Shown here piece by piece: positions 52,392 through 61,933 of a stretch of DNA of 64,000 nt. Location of the stretch: positions 1-64,000 of the forward strand of contig NZ_JANUFF010000010.1 in assembly GCF_024806495.1 (NCBI RefSeq). Direction: 5' to 3'. Position 1 is the first letter of the stretch; each line of letters opens with the position of its first letter. This DNA is from Chryseobacterium sp. JUb7 (GTDB lineage Bacteria; Bacteroidota; Bacteroidia; Flavobacteriales; Weeksellaceae). The notes under the pieces were generated by a model. That model worked only from the letters and a program-made list of their open reading frames with translations, was not told the DNA's origin and searched no databases. The position numbers were made by a program, and so were the translations under genes.

Positions 52392-53615
52392 TTATTTTTT
52401 TATTCCCTTTTTTTGAAACGCATAATATGTGATGACAACACTCGCTGTCATTAAAATAAACGCTAAAAAAAATGGCGCTCCGGAAAATTTAAACGGGGCT
52501 TCATCATGAGTAAAGAAATAAAATAAATTGGTCATCATGGGAGGTCCAACAATAGAAGTGGCACTCATTAAACTCGTTAATGCACCCTGTAATTCTCCCT
52601 GTTCGTTGGAAGGAACACTTTTCGTAATCACTGACTGAAGAGCCGGTCCACAAATTCCACCTAAACAATAAGGGATCAGAAATGCAAACATCATCCAGCC
52701 TTCGGTTGCAAAAGCAAAAAGTAACATTCCCAAAGCATAAAGCGCCAATCCGTAATAAATACTTTTCTGTTCGCCCAATCTTGGAGTCGTCCATCGAATC
52801 AGTCCACCTTGTACCAACCCTACCAACAATCCGACAACTCCTAAGGAAATACCAACCATCCTTTCGGTCCAGTTGAATTTATACATCGTAAAGAAACTCC
52901 AGTTACTTTGAACGGCATGTCCCGCTATGTAAATTAAGATCAGAGAAACAATCAATCCTGAAATTTCCGGATGTTTTCCCAAGAACTTAAATGATCCGAT
53001 CGGATTTGCGCGTTTCCAGTTGAACTCTCTTCTTTTATCTTTATCCAAACTTTCCGGAAGAATGAAATATCCGTAAAGGAAATTAACAAGGCATAAACCT
53101 GCTGCCGCATAAAAAGGAACTCTTGCCCCATAATGTCCCAAAACACCACCCAAAACAGGTCCTATAATGAAACCCAGTCCAAAAGCAGCACCGATTAAAC
53201 CAAAGTTCTTCGCCCGGTCTTCGTCAGTGGAAATATCAGCAATATAAGCACTCGCCGTCGTGACGCTCGCTCCTGTAATTCCTGCAATCACCCTTCCTAA
53301 AAATAACCACAAAATCGTAGGTGCCAATGCCAGTAAAATATAATCTATTGCAAAACCGAATAGTGAAATCAGAATAATAGGCCGTCTCCCATATTTATCA
53401 CTCAGATTTCCTACCACCGGAGAAAAAATAAACTGAGTAAAAGCATAGGCAAACCCCAGCCAGCCTCCGTATTTAGCAGCCTCGCTAATATCCGCATGAA
53501 TAAGCTCCTCAATAAGTTTTGGAACCACCGGAATGATAATACCCCATCCCGTAATGTCAATCAATAGCGTAATGAATATAAAGCTCATTGCAGCTTTTTT
53601 CTTCGAGTTTTCCAT
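52392..53615 (-). CDS. MFS drug/H+ antiporter (TetA/TCR-like)
   Basis: 407 residues, 12 membrane helices. The first motif reads DITGWGIIIPVVPKLIEEL and motif A is GNLSDKYGRRPIILISLFG; motif C-like is GLIGAAFGLGFIIGPVLGG. The family exports tetracycline and other compounds, but chromosomal members need not give resistance. Stand-alone gene. Confidence 0.88.
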   Translation of the reverse strand: MENSKKKAAMSFIFITLLIDITGWGIIIPVVPKLIEELIHADISEAAKYGGWLGFAYAFTQFIFSPVVGNLSDKYGRRPIILISLFGFAIDYILLALAPTILWLFLGRVIAGITGASVTTASAYIADISTDEDRAKNFGLIGAAFGLGFIIGPVLGGVLGHYGARVPFYAAAGLCLVNFLYGYFILPESLDKDKRREFNWKRANPIGSFKFLGKHPEISGLIVSLILIYIAGHAVQSNWSFFTMYKFNWTERMVGISLGVVGLLVGLVQGGLIRWTTPRLGEQKSIYYGLALYALGMLLFAFATEGWMMFAFLIPYCLGGICGPALQSVITKSVPSNEQGELQGALTSLMSATSIVGPPMMTNLFYFFTHDEAPFKFSGAPFFLAFILMTASVVITYYAFQKKGIKK

Positions 53616-53770
53616 AATGCTGCAAAAATAATCAAATCAGGAAAAATAATGATTCTAAATTATATTAATTAGTTGCCGGGTTTTGGTTAATGATTGATGA
53701 AAGCTTTAATAATGGTAAAAAAAAAAAAAATTAACATAAAGGTTAACAATAATGACTCGGGTAGGCATGA

Positions 53771-53802
53771 AAAAAGCCTTTCAAAAATTGAAAGGCTTTT
53801 TC
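53771..53802 (-). terminator. secDF terminator
   Basis: AAAAAGCCTTTCA with TGAAAGGCTTTT and T-rich ends on either strand, 21 bases after the secDF stop codon. Confidence 0.8.
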
Positions 53803-53822
53803 TTATTTATTGTAGTATATAT

Positions 53823-56735
53823 TTACTTTGAAGCAAGTACTTCTTTTTCAGAAGTTGTTTTACCATGTACTTCACCTTCTTTTCCCGTTTTCAGGAAGTC
53901 GTAGGCAATCGCCGACGCAATGAAGATGGATGAGTAGGTACCGAACCCGATACCGATTAACATCGCAAACATAAATCCTCTCAAGTTATCTCCACCGAAA
54001 ATGAAGATGGCCAAAATTACAAGGATCGTAGTAAATGAAGTGTTGAATGTTCTACCTAATGTACTTGAGATAGAATCATCGAACAAACCGGCTAATGTTA
54101 ATGCTTTTTTCTCTCTTAAGTATTCTCTAATTCTGTCGAAGATAATTACCGTATCATTGATTGAATATCCTAATACAGTCAAGATCGCAGCAACAAAATC
54201 CTGATTGATTTCCATGTTGAACGGCATATACTTGTGAAGTAATGAATAGGCTCCCAAAATAATAACCGCATCGTGGAATAATGCCGCAACAGCACCTAAA
54301 GAGAACTGCCATTTTCTAAATCTCAACAAGATATATAAGAAAATACCTCCCAAAGCAGCAACTACTGCAAGAATACCATGAGTTTTAATATCATCAGCTA
54401 CCGTAGGTCCTACTTTCTCAGAAGAAATAATTCCTGCGTGCTCTTTATCGGCAGATTTAAAATCGTTAAGCGTTACGTTAGAAGGTAAGCTTGATTTTAA
54501 ACCTTCATATAATTTCTGTTCTACAGTCTGGTCAGCTTTTAAAGACTCATCTTCGATAAGATAATCTGTAGAAATCTTTAACTGCTTGTCGTTTCCGAAA
54601 GTTTTAGCCTCTACAGAAGAGTTCTTACCATCTGCGGTTTGGAATACTTTGATAAGATTTTGCTCGATATCTTCAGCATTTACGTCTTTATCAAATCTTA
54701 CAACGTAGTTTCTACCTCCTGTAAAGTCAATACCGTATTTGAATCCGTGGATTGCAATTGAAGCAATACAAACAACTGTTAATACTGCAGAAACGATATA
54801 AGCATATTTTCTTTTTCCGATAAAATCGATCCAAGTATTTCTGAATAGATTTTTTGTTGGAGCTGTCCAAACAGAAAGGTGTTTTCCTTTGTTCAGTCTT
54901 GAGAAAATCATTACTCTTGAAAGCAATACTGAAGTGAAGAACGTCATTAAGATACCGATTCCTAAAGTTAAAGCAAATCCTTTGATAGGACCTGTTCCGA
55001 ATAAGAATAGTACACCAGCTGTTAATAATGTTGTTAAGTGACCATCAACAATTGCACTTAATGCATGTTTGAAACCATCTTTATAAGCTTCTAAAATGCT
55101 TTTCCCTGCAAACAATTCCTCCTTCGTTCTTTCATAGATAATTACGTTCGTATCGACCGCCATAGCCATCGTAAGAACGATACCTGCGATACCAGGAAGC
55201 GTTAATGTAAAGTCTCCGGAATCCATAATTCCGAAAATATAGAATAAGTTAACGATCATCGCAATTACAGCGTATACTCCCGCACCACCGTAATAGAAAA
55301 TGATATAAACAATAATAATTAAGAATGCAATAGCAAATGAAATAACCCCGGCGTTAATAGATTCCTGACCTAATGATGGTCCTACTACCGTAGCCTGAAC
55401 TACTTTTGCACCTGCAGGTAATTTTCCAGCTCCTAAAACGTCAACCAGTTCTTTAGCTTCTTCCTGAGAGAAATTCCCCGAGATCTGAGTTCTACCGTTA
55501 GGAATTGCATTCACAACATTTGGCGCCGTATATACTCTTCCATCCAGTGTTACAGCTACTGGCTTACCAACATTTTTCTCTGTTAATGTTTTCCATTCTT
55601 TAGCCCCTTTAGAATCCATCTGCATGTCTACTATTACTCTGCTCAGCTCATCATAGCTGATGTTAGCAGTTTCAACAGCACCATCTACAGGAGCTTTCTG
55701 GTTGATGTTACCTCTGATGGCATACAATACTAAACTTTCAGTATCTGAAGATTCAGGTTTGTAACCCCACATGAACTGAGTATATTTAAGGTTTGCCGGA
55801 CGTAAAGACTGTCCTACTTTGCTGTTTAAAATTTTATTTACAGCAGCAGTATCAGTTAGTTTTACACTTCCAACAGAGCTTTGACTCATTGATTTTCCAC
55901 CCTGCATAAGGCTCATGAAATTGATGTTTTTTGCAACACCCATAGAATCACCTTTTGCAGCGATCATTGTAGTCAATGTTTGGAAATAAGGAGCAACCTC
56001 ATTGATCTGCTGTACTTCCCAGAATTGAAGTTTTGCAGAAGTCTGAAGCATTTTCTTCACCTTATCGATATCTTTCATACCAGGCATTTCAACAGAAATT
56101 CTTGCTGTACCCGGTACTCTCTGAACGTTTGGCTGCACAGCACCCATTTTATCGATTCTGGTTCTGATTACCTCAAAAGCTGTACCTACAGAAAGATCAA
56201 TTCTTCTTTTAATGATGCTTTTCACCTGATCATCAGAAGTGTTGTACTTGATCTCAGAAAGATTAGTATTTCCAAATAATTCAGGATCAGCAAGCTTAAG
56301 GTTGGTTCCTTTTGCTTTGTTGATCGCATCAAATTGTTCGAAGAAATTGTCGATGTAAGCTTTTGTAGAATTCTTCTGAACTTCATCAGTCTTGTTCAAA
56401 GCCTCGATTAAGACAGGGTTTGTAGAATAATTGGTTAAATCATTTACCAAATCTCTCTGGTTGATCTCCAAAAGTACGTTGATCCCTCCTTTCAAGTCAA
56501 GACCAAGTTTCATTTCTTTGTCTTTAGCTTTAGAGTAATAAAGTTTTGTGAATCCTAGATTCAAAGTATCCTTAGAAAGTTTCGCGATTTCTTTCTGGTA
56601 CTTTTCCGGATTGTCTCCTGCAACAGCAGTTGCCTCTTTTTCAATTTTGCTTGCGTACCACGTTGGTAATAGCTCATTTAAGCAAATCAGCCCAAGTACA
56701 ATAGCGACAATTGTAATAAGTCCTTTTCCTTGCAT
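53823..56735 (-). CDS. secDF: protein translocase subunit SecDF (fused)
   Basis: 970 residues combining SecD and SecF, as is usual in Bacteroidota; it pulls proteins across the membrane using the proton gradient. SecD half: GLDLKGGINVLLEI, the P1-like GRVYTAPNVVNAIPNGRTQISG, and AMAVDTNVIIYERTKEEL. SecF half: GIDFTGGRNYVVRF, then AILTVLGYSINDTVIIFDRIRE. About 12 membrane helices. A TATATTTG box (56765-56772, minus strand) lies 30 bases before the start codon. Confidence 0.97.
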   Translation of the reverse strand: MQGKGLITIVAIVLGLICLNELLPTWYASKIEKEATAVAGDNPEKYQKEIAKLSKDTLNLGFTKLYYSKAKDKEMKLGLDLKGGINVLLEINQRDLVNDLTNYSTNPVLIEALNKTDEVQKNSTKAYIDNFFEQFDAINKAKGTNLKLADPELFGNTNLSEIKYNTSDDQVKSIIKRRIDLSVGTAFEVIRTRIDKMGAVQPNVQRVPGTARISVEMPGMKDIDKVKKMLQTSAKLQFWEVQQINEVAPYFQTLTTMIAAKGDSMGVAKNINFMSLMQGGKSMSQSSVGSVKLTDTAAVNKILNSKVGQSLRPANLKYTQFMWGYKPESSDTESLVLYAIRGNINQKAPVDGAVETANISYDELSRVIVDMQMDSKGAKEWKTLTEKNVGKPVAVTLDGRVYTAPNVVNAIPNGRTQISGNFSQEEAKELVDVLGAGKLPAGAKVVQATVVGPSLGQESINAGVISFAIAFLIIIVYIIFYYGGAGVYAVIAMIVNLFYIFGIMDSGDFTLTLPGIAGIVLTMAMAVDTNVIIYERTKEELFAGKSILEAYKDGFKHALSAIVDGHLTTLLTAGVLFLFGTGPIKGFALTLGIGILMTFFTSVLLSRVMIFSRLNKGKHLSVWTAPTKNLFRNTWIDFIGKRKYAYIVSAVLTVVCIASIAIHGFKYGIDFTGGRNYVVRFDKDVNAEDIEQNLIKVFQTADGKNSSVEAKTFGNDKQLKISTDYLIEDESLKADQTVEQKLYEGLKSSLPSNVTLNDFKSADKEHAGIISSEKVGPTVADDIKTHGILAVVAALGGIFLYILLRFRKWQFSLGAVAALFHDAVIILGAYSLLHKYMPFNMEINQDFVAAILTVLGYSINDTVIIFDRIREYLREKKALTLAGLFDDSISSTLGRTFNTSFTTILVILAIFIFGGDNLRGFMFAMLIGIGFGTYSSIFIASAIAYDFLKTGKEGEVHGKTTSEKEVLASK

Positions 56736-56764
56736 TTTGTTATAACTACGTTAAATTAAGTCGG

Positions 56765-56772
56765 CAAATATA
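56765..56772 (-). promoter_or_regulatory. -7 box of secDF
   Basis: TATATTTG matches the Bacteroidota -7 consensus; no clear TTTG at -33. Confidence 0.45.
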
Positions 56773-56951
56773 ATCATTTTCTTGAGTTTTATGAATTTTT
56801 AACAACAGAAATCATTTATTTTCAGAGATTTTGACAATTTTACCTCTATTTAAGATTTAGCAATTTTCCAGAGATATTTTCATGATTTTTTAAAATATTG
56901 ATTGGTATGAAATTTTCATTCAACAAACAACACACTAATTCTCAAAATATT

Positions 56952-58325
56952 ATGAAAAAACTACTTTTTACAGCGAGTATTTTTTCTTCCTTATTCCTTA
57001 ATGCCCAGAGCATTATTTTGGAAGAATTTGCGAGCGGCTTTACGGCTCCGGTCGAGATTACAAATGCCAACGACAGCCGATTGTTTGTCGTACAACAGGA
57101 TGGAATTATTAAAATTGTTCAGCTTAACGGAAGCATTAATTCCACCAATTTTTTGAATATCAGTTCTAAGGTTCTTTATGGCGGAGAAAGAGGACTTTTA
57201 GGATTAGCATTTCACCCACAATACTCGACGAACGGGTATTTTTTTGTTTATTACAATGACACAGACGGGAACATCACAATTGCCCGATATACCGTGAGCT
57301 CCGGAAATCCTGATGTGGCCGATGCTACATCTGAAAAGATTTTACTGAATCAGCCTAAACCTTACACCAATCATAATGGCGGAAGTATACATTTTGCACC
57401 TGATGGAAATTTATGGGCTATCACCGGAGATGGCGGAAATGCCGGAGACCCCAACAACAATGCTCAAAATAAAAATTCATTATTGGGAAAAATGCTTAGA
57501 ATTGATGTGAATGCCACTGGCCCTTACAATATTCCTGCGGGAAATCCTTTTGCAGGAAGTACGGTCGATGGTTCTGATGAAGTCTGGTCCTACGGCCTGA
57601 GAAACGGTTGGAAATTCTCTTTTGATACCACGAGTAATAATGTTCTCATCGCAGATGTAGGGCAAGGACAAATTGAGGAAATTAACCGCGTGCCCATTTC
57701 ACAGGCAGCAGTAAATTACGGATGGCGATGCTACGAAGGAAACAACAGCTACAATACTTCAGGATGTGCCAATGCGGCAACGATGACTTTTCCGGTTGCT
57801 TTCTATGATCATTCTGGAGGAAGGTGCTCCATTACCGGAGGATATGTATACCGGGGCACTCAATATCCGGCCTTACAGGGAAAATACTTCTTCACAGATT
57901 ATTGTGTTCCTCAAATAGGAATGCTTAATTCCGATAATTCAATTACGTGGACTCCTTCTTTTTCGGGAAACAATTTTTCAACATTTGGACAGGATTATCA
58001 GAAAGAACTCTATATCGCAGCAGTTAATAACGGAAAAATTTATAAAATAAAAACAAATACGACTCTCTCCACACAGGAAGACGGTCTGTTCAGTCAGATT
58101 GTAATTTATCCTAATCCAGCATCTGAAAAAGTTTTCATAGAAGGCATAAGAGATAAAAATACAACTGCTGAAATATTCACTTCAGAAGGTCGAAAAGTTC
58201 TGGATGAAACCAAAATAAATAATGATAACAGCCTTGACATCACAGGAATTCCTGCAGGCATTTATTATCTTAATTTAAAATCCGGAGATCTCAGATCTTA
58301 CAGCCAGAAACTGATTATTAAATAA
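56952..58325 (+). CDS. secreted PQQ-dependent sugar dehydrogenase-like protein with T9SS sorting tail
   Basis: 457 residues from ATG 56952 (MKKLLFTASIFSSLFLNAQS signal). The domain is a beta-propeller of the glucose/sorbosone dehydrogenase type: VYYN-like FVYYNDTDGNITIARYTV, NHNGGSIHFAPDGNLWAITGDG, GLRNGWKFSFD and YGWRCYEG. The last 75 residues (YPNPASEKVFIEGI to SYSQKLIIK) are a type IX secretion signal, so it leaves the cell or sits on its surface. It probably oxidises aldose sugars with PQQ; the exact substrate is unknown. Confidence 0.88.
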   Translation: MKKLLFTASIFSSLFLNAQSIILEEFASGFTAPVEITNANDSRLFVVQQDGIIKIVQLNGSINSTNFLNISSKVLYGGERGLLGLAFHPQYSTNGYFFVYYNDTDGNITIARYTVSSGNPDVADATSEKILLNQPKPYTNHNGGSIHFAPDGNLWAITGDGGNAGDPNNNAQNKNSLLGKMLRIDVNATGPYNIPAGNPFAGSTVDGSDEVWSYGLRNGWKFSFDTTSNNVLIADVGQGQIEEINRVPISQAAVNYGWRCYEGNNSYNTSGCANAATMTFPVAFYDHSGGRCSITGGYVYRGTQYPALQGKYFFTDYCVPQIGMLNSDNSITWTPSFSGNNFSTFGQDYQKELYIAAVNNGKIYKIKTNTTLSTQEDGLFSQIVIYPNPASEKVFIEGIRDKNTTAEIFTSEGRKVLDETKINNDNSLDITGIPAGIYYLNLKSGDLRSYSQKLIIK

Positions 58326-58348
58326 GAACACATTGTCTATATATCAAA

Positions 58349-58382
58349 AGAAAAGCGATTCGGTCTGAATCGCTTTTCTTTT
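58349..58382. terminator. convergent terminator
   Basis: A 13-bp stem AGAAAAGCGATTC/GAATCGCTTTTCT, loop 5 bases, T/A-tracts on both sides, between the sugar dehydrogenase gene and hemN. Confidence 0.85.
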
Positions 58383-59739
58383 ATATGGTCATAGAGAAAA
58401 TTCTTGTTTCGGGCTTATTTCTCATCATTCTGAGATCAAAAACCATCGCTACATTTCTCGTAAATGCTCTTCCTTTTTCAGTAATCTTTATCTGATGATC
58501 ATGAATTTCTACCAGGTCATCATTTTCCATTTCTTTTAACATTTCAAATGCATTATCCAGCTCAGGAAAAGAATTCTCAACATCAAAAGTAGTCTCCAGC
58601 TGACACATTAAGTTTAAAATATGTCGTCTCACAATAAGGTCTTCTTCATTAAGAATATGACCTTTTACTACAGGAATCTCACCTTCTTCCACTGTTTTCT
58701 GATACTCCTCCACCGTTTTCACATTCTGAGCAAATGCATACCACGAATCTGAGATTGCAGACATTCCAAGACCGACCATCAATTGAGTATTGCTTGACGT
58801 ATAGCCCATGAAATTTCTATGTAATTTTTTCTGAATCAAAGACTGATACAAATCATCATGTTCCAGAGAAAAATGATCCATACCGACTTCAATATATCCC
58901 AAATCTTCCAAGAGTTTTTTGCCATCTTCATACAAACGTCTTTTTTCCTCTCCACTTGGTAAATCATTTTCGTCAAACCCTCTTTGTCCAACTCCTTTTA
59001 CCCAAGGCACATGTGCGTAAGAATAAAACGCCAACCGATCCGGTTTTAGCTCCAAAGTTTTGCGAATCGTATGTTCCATTGCCTCCCAGGTCTGATGCGG
59101 AAGTCCGAAAACCAAATCATGGCTGATACCTCTGTAACCGATCTCCTTTGCCCATTCTGTCACTCTTTGTACGTTTTCAAAAGGCTGAATCCTGTTGATT
59201 GCTTTCTGAACCTTCGGATCATAATCCTGAACACCGAAACTCACTCTTCTAAAACCTAAATCATACAAAGTCTCAAGGTGCTCTCTTGTGGTATTATTCG
59301 GATGTCCTTCAAAAGAGAACTCAGGATGCTCTGCAATATCCACTGTATCAAAAATCCCCTGTAAAAGAGTCTGTAAATTAGCCGGAGAAAAGAAAGTAGG
59401 CGTACCTCCTCCCAAATGAAGCTCTTTTAACTTTGGCTTTTCCTCAAAAAGTTCAAGATAAAGCTTCCATTCTTTCAAAACACTTTCAAGATATGGTATT
59501 TCTACACTATGCTGCTTTGTGATGCGCTTGTGGCAGGCACAAAATGTGCATAAAGCTTCGCAGAAAGGCAAGTGAATATAAATAGAAATTCCTTCTTCTG
59601 CATTACTTTCATTAAAAGACCTGATCACACTTTCCTTCCATTTTTCAGGTGAGAAAGTACTTTCGTCCCAATATGGTACAGTAGGATAAGAGGTATAACG
59701 AGGTCCTGGAATATTATATTTATCGATTAAAGAATTCAT
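58381..59739 (-). CDS. hemN: oxygen-independent coproporphyrinogen III oxidase
   Basis: A 452-residue radical-SAM enzyme that makes protoporphyrinogen for haem without oxygen. The cluster motif is PFCEALCTFCACHKRI, with CxxxCxxCxC like E. coli HemN. GGGTPTFFSPANLQTLLQG, RVSFGVQDYDPKVQKAINRIQ and GHILNEEDLIVRRHILNLMC are further hallmarks that distinguish true HemN from HemW. Confidence 0.95.
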   Translation of the reverse strand: MNSLIDKYNIPGPRYTSYPTVPYWDESTFSPEKWKESVIRSFNESNAEEGISIYIHLPFCEALCTFCACHKRITKQHSVEIPYLESVLKEWKLYLELFEEKPKLKELHLGGGTPTFFSPANLQTLLQGIFDTVDIAEHPEFSFEGHPNNTTREHLETLYDLGFRRVSFGVQDYDPKVQKAINRIQPFENVQRVTEWAKEIGYRGISHDLVFGLPHQTWEAMEHTIRKTLELKPDRLAFYSYAHVPWVKGVGQRGFDENDLPSGEEKRRLYEDGKKLLEDLGYIEVGMDHFSLEHDDLYQSLIQKKLHRNFMGYTSSNTQLMVGLGMSAISDSWYAFAQNVKTVEEYQKTVEEGEIPVVKGHILNEEDLIVRRHILNLMCQLETTFDVENSFPELDNAFEMLKEMENDDLVEIHDHQIKITEKGRAFTRNVAMVFDLRMMRNKPETRIFSMTI

Positions 59740-59847
59740 TAAAATTTTAAATTTTCAAAGAAATTCTAAGGTGAATTTCACAATGCAAAATTAGCTATAA
59801 CTTATGAATTTTAAATCATGAATTATATTAGGCTTTATCTATCCTAA

Positions 59848-60744
59848 TTATTTTATAATGAGTCTAAATACCGCTTCGGCAAAATTACGCCCTAAATCAA
59901 TGTAACCTGCACTGTCATAATGCCATGGATCATTTCCATAATTGTATTTTACGGTTGAGCGGATAATGGCTGCATTTTTATCGTCTTTTACAAATTTTTC
60001 CTGAGCAAACTGCACCAACTCTCCCATAGGCCATACCTTCCCCTTTTCATTTTTCCCGGAATCTGAAATTTTTCCGATAACAACCGGTAAATCATCCGTC
60101 AGCAAAGCCGCTCTCATCTGATTCATTAAAGTTTTCAGATGATTGTAATAATGATCCGCAACCTCTTCTGTATAGCCCGCATCACTTTCCCCCTGCATCC
60201 ACAGAATTCCGGAAGGAATGATTTCATCTTTTTTACCATTTCTATCAATATCAGATTCTGCCAAAGCATTTTTTACCGTTTTTAGAAAATGATCATATTG
60301 ATTGATCCCGTTTTTGCCATTAAAATCGGCATCCCAACATCCAAAATTGGCAGCCGCCAGACTGTCGATGGAAGTACCTTCTCTTGCGTATTTGATGAAT
60401 GCAATTTTATCATTGGGAAAGAGTTCTTTTATTCTTTTAGCAAAAGACAGTTCCAATCCGAAACGGTCGGAAAGTGTATTGGTTTTGCCATCAGTTTTAA
60501 ATCCCGTTCCATGTCCGGGTTTTAAAACATCCCATTGACCGGCTCCTCCATTTGCCTCACCATCCGGAACAGAATTTCCCTGAAAAATATATACGTCCTT
60601 AAAATTTTTCAAATCATCCGGAAGATCTTTATTATATCCGAAACCATTCATATTGGATTGTCCGGCCAGAATGAAAACTCTTATTTTCTGAGTATAAAAT
60701 AAGGCAGGAACCAAAAAAAGGAAGAGTATTTTTAATTTAGTCAT
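59848..60744 (-). CDS. exported SASA/CE6-type carbohydrate esterase
   Basis: 298 residues with a signal sequence (MTKLKILFLFLVPALFYT). The family motifs are FILAGQSNMNGFG (nucleophile Ser in GQSN), FIKYAREGTSI, GILWMQGESDAGY and the late catalytic DPWHYDSAGYIDLG. It removes acetyl groups from sialic acid or plant polysaccharide; which one is not clear. It stands alone. Confidence 0.88.
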   Translation of the reverse strand: MTKLKILFLFLVPALFYTQKIRVFILAGQSNMNGFGYNKDLPDDLKNFKDVYIFQGNSVPDGEANGGAGQWDVLKPGHGTGFKTDGKTNTLSDRFGLELSFAKRIKELFPNDKIAFIKYAREGTSIDSLAAANFGCWDADFNGKNGINQYDHFLKTVKNALAESDIDRNGKKDEIIPSGILWMQGESDAGYTEEVADHYYNHLKTLMNQMRAALLTDDLPVVIGKISDSGKNEKGKVWPMGELVQFAQEKFVKDDKNAAIIRSTVKYNYGNDPWHYDSAGYIDLGRNFAEAVFRLIIK

Positions 60745-60823
60745 GGTAAAATTTTAACCAAAATTATAGAGAAATTAACCTTAGAGAGCTTTGATTTATA
60801 AAGATATCTTCTATGTTGTGAAT

Positions 60824-61873
60824 TTAAAATTTCAACTTCAACACTGAGATTCTGTCCTTTCCTGCAAGAACAACAGTATTTTGATCGATCCATTTACACA
60901 CAAAAAATCCTTTTTCATCAGAAATTTTCTTCCATGTTTTTCCAAAGTCTGAAGAATAGCTGATATGCTGATCACCCACAGAAATGATTTCTTTTCCTTT
61001 AGAGTCAGGTTTGATTTTAACGCAGGTCGTATAACCCGCATTTTTACCTGAAGCCTGAATTTGCCAGGTTTTCCCACCATCGTTAGTGCTCGCAATATTG
61101 TTCTCGTTAGCCTCCTGTTTGGTATAATCTCCACCTACTGCAATTCCGAACTGATCTTTGTAAAAGTCTATCGAATATATCCCTTGAGAAGACGTTCCCT
61201 GAATGAATGGCGTTGTATAAACATTTGACTCCAGTGATGCAAAATCAACTTTTATAATTCTTGAAGTTTTTCCTCCTGTAGCCACCCAAACCTGAGTTCC
61301 GTAGGTTGCAATATTGGTGTTGCTTGCTGCAAATGCTGCTTCTCCATCATTGAATTTTATAAACCTGTTTTTATCCGTGTTCTTTACACTTGTTTCGTTG
61401 AAATCATACACCTGTTTCGTTTTAGGGAAAATCATAGCCAGCTTCATATTCCTATTTTTATCCGGATCACTTAAGGCCAACGCTACTTCTTCGTTAGCAA
61501 AAGTGAAAGCATCATAAAAAGCCGTTTTCAACGTATCTCTATAAATATTTAAAATCTCTAAATCTTTCTTATTTATTTTAAAAAACTCAGCAGGACTCTC
61601 AATATTGATGGTATAGAAAAATTCTTTATCCTGCGCCAGGGTTCTGAACTGGAGTTTTTTTTCGGATAGTATAAGCTGTTTCTGATTTTTATAATCTTTA
61701 AGGTCTACAAAACCGAATTTTGAATCTGTACCGCTGTACCAGACTTTATGATCATCGATTTCCAGTGCTCTGATGCTAATTTTATCATTTAAGATCGTTT
61801 CAAAACTTTCGATCTGCTGGGAAAATGCAAATAACCCCAATAGTGAACATAAAAGAGAAAATATTTTCTTCAT
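60824..61873 (-). CDS. exported YCF48/BNR-repeat beta-propeller protein
   Basis: 349 residues with a signal peptide (MKKIFSLLCSLLGLFAFSQQ). BNR-type repeats are visible as ASTNDGGKTWQIQASG and SYSSDFGKTWKKISDEKG. The family resembles plant Ycf48/oxidoreductase-annotated propellers; the function is unknown. It lies between the permease terminator and the esterase gene. Confidence 0.78.
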   Translation of the reverse strand: MKKIFSLLCSLLGLFAFSQQIESFETILNDKISIRALEIDDHKVWYSGTDSKFGFVDLKDYKNQKQLILSEKKLQFRTLAQDKEFFYTINIESPAEFFKINKKDLEILNIYRDTLKTAFYDAFTFANEEVALALSDPDKNRNMKLAMIFPKTKQVYDFNETSVKNTDKNRFIKFNDGEAAFAASNTNIATYGTQVWVATGGKTSRIIKVDFASLESNVYTTPFIQGTSSQGIYSIDFYKDQFGIAVGGDYTKQEANENNIASTNDGGKTWQIQASGKNAGYTTCVKIKPDSKGKEIISVGDQHISYSSDFGKTWKKISDEKGFFVCKWIDQNTVVLAGKDRISVLKLKF

Positions 61874-61885
61874 AGAAACAAAAAT

Positions 61886-61916
61886 AAAAAATCCACAGCA
61901 TTCTGTGGATTTTTGG
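61886..61916 (-). terminator. amino-acid permease terminator
   Basis: AAAAATCCACAG/CTGTGGATTTTT, a 12-bp stem, 18 bases after the permease stop codon and before the next gene's ATG. Confidence 0.85.
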
Positions 61917-61933
61917 GTTTATATTTTTAATTA

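Noticed and set aside
53709..53722. A-tract in front of the secDF terminator
   Set aside because: A simple homopolymer, with no partner or motif; likely spacer.
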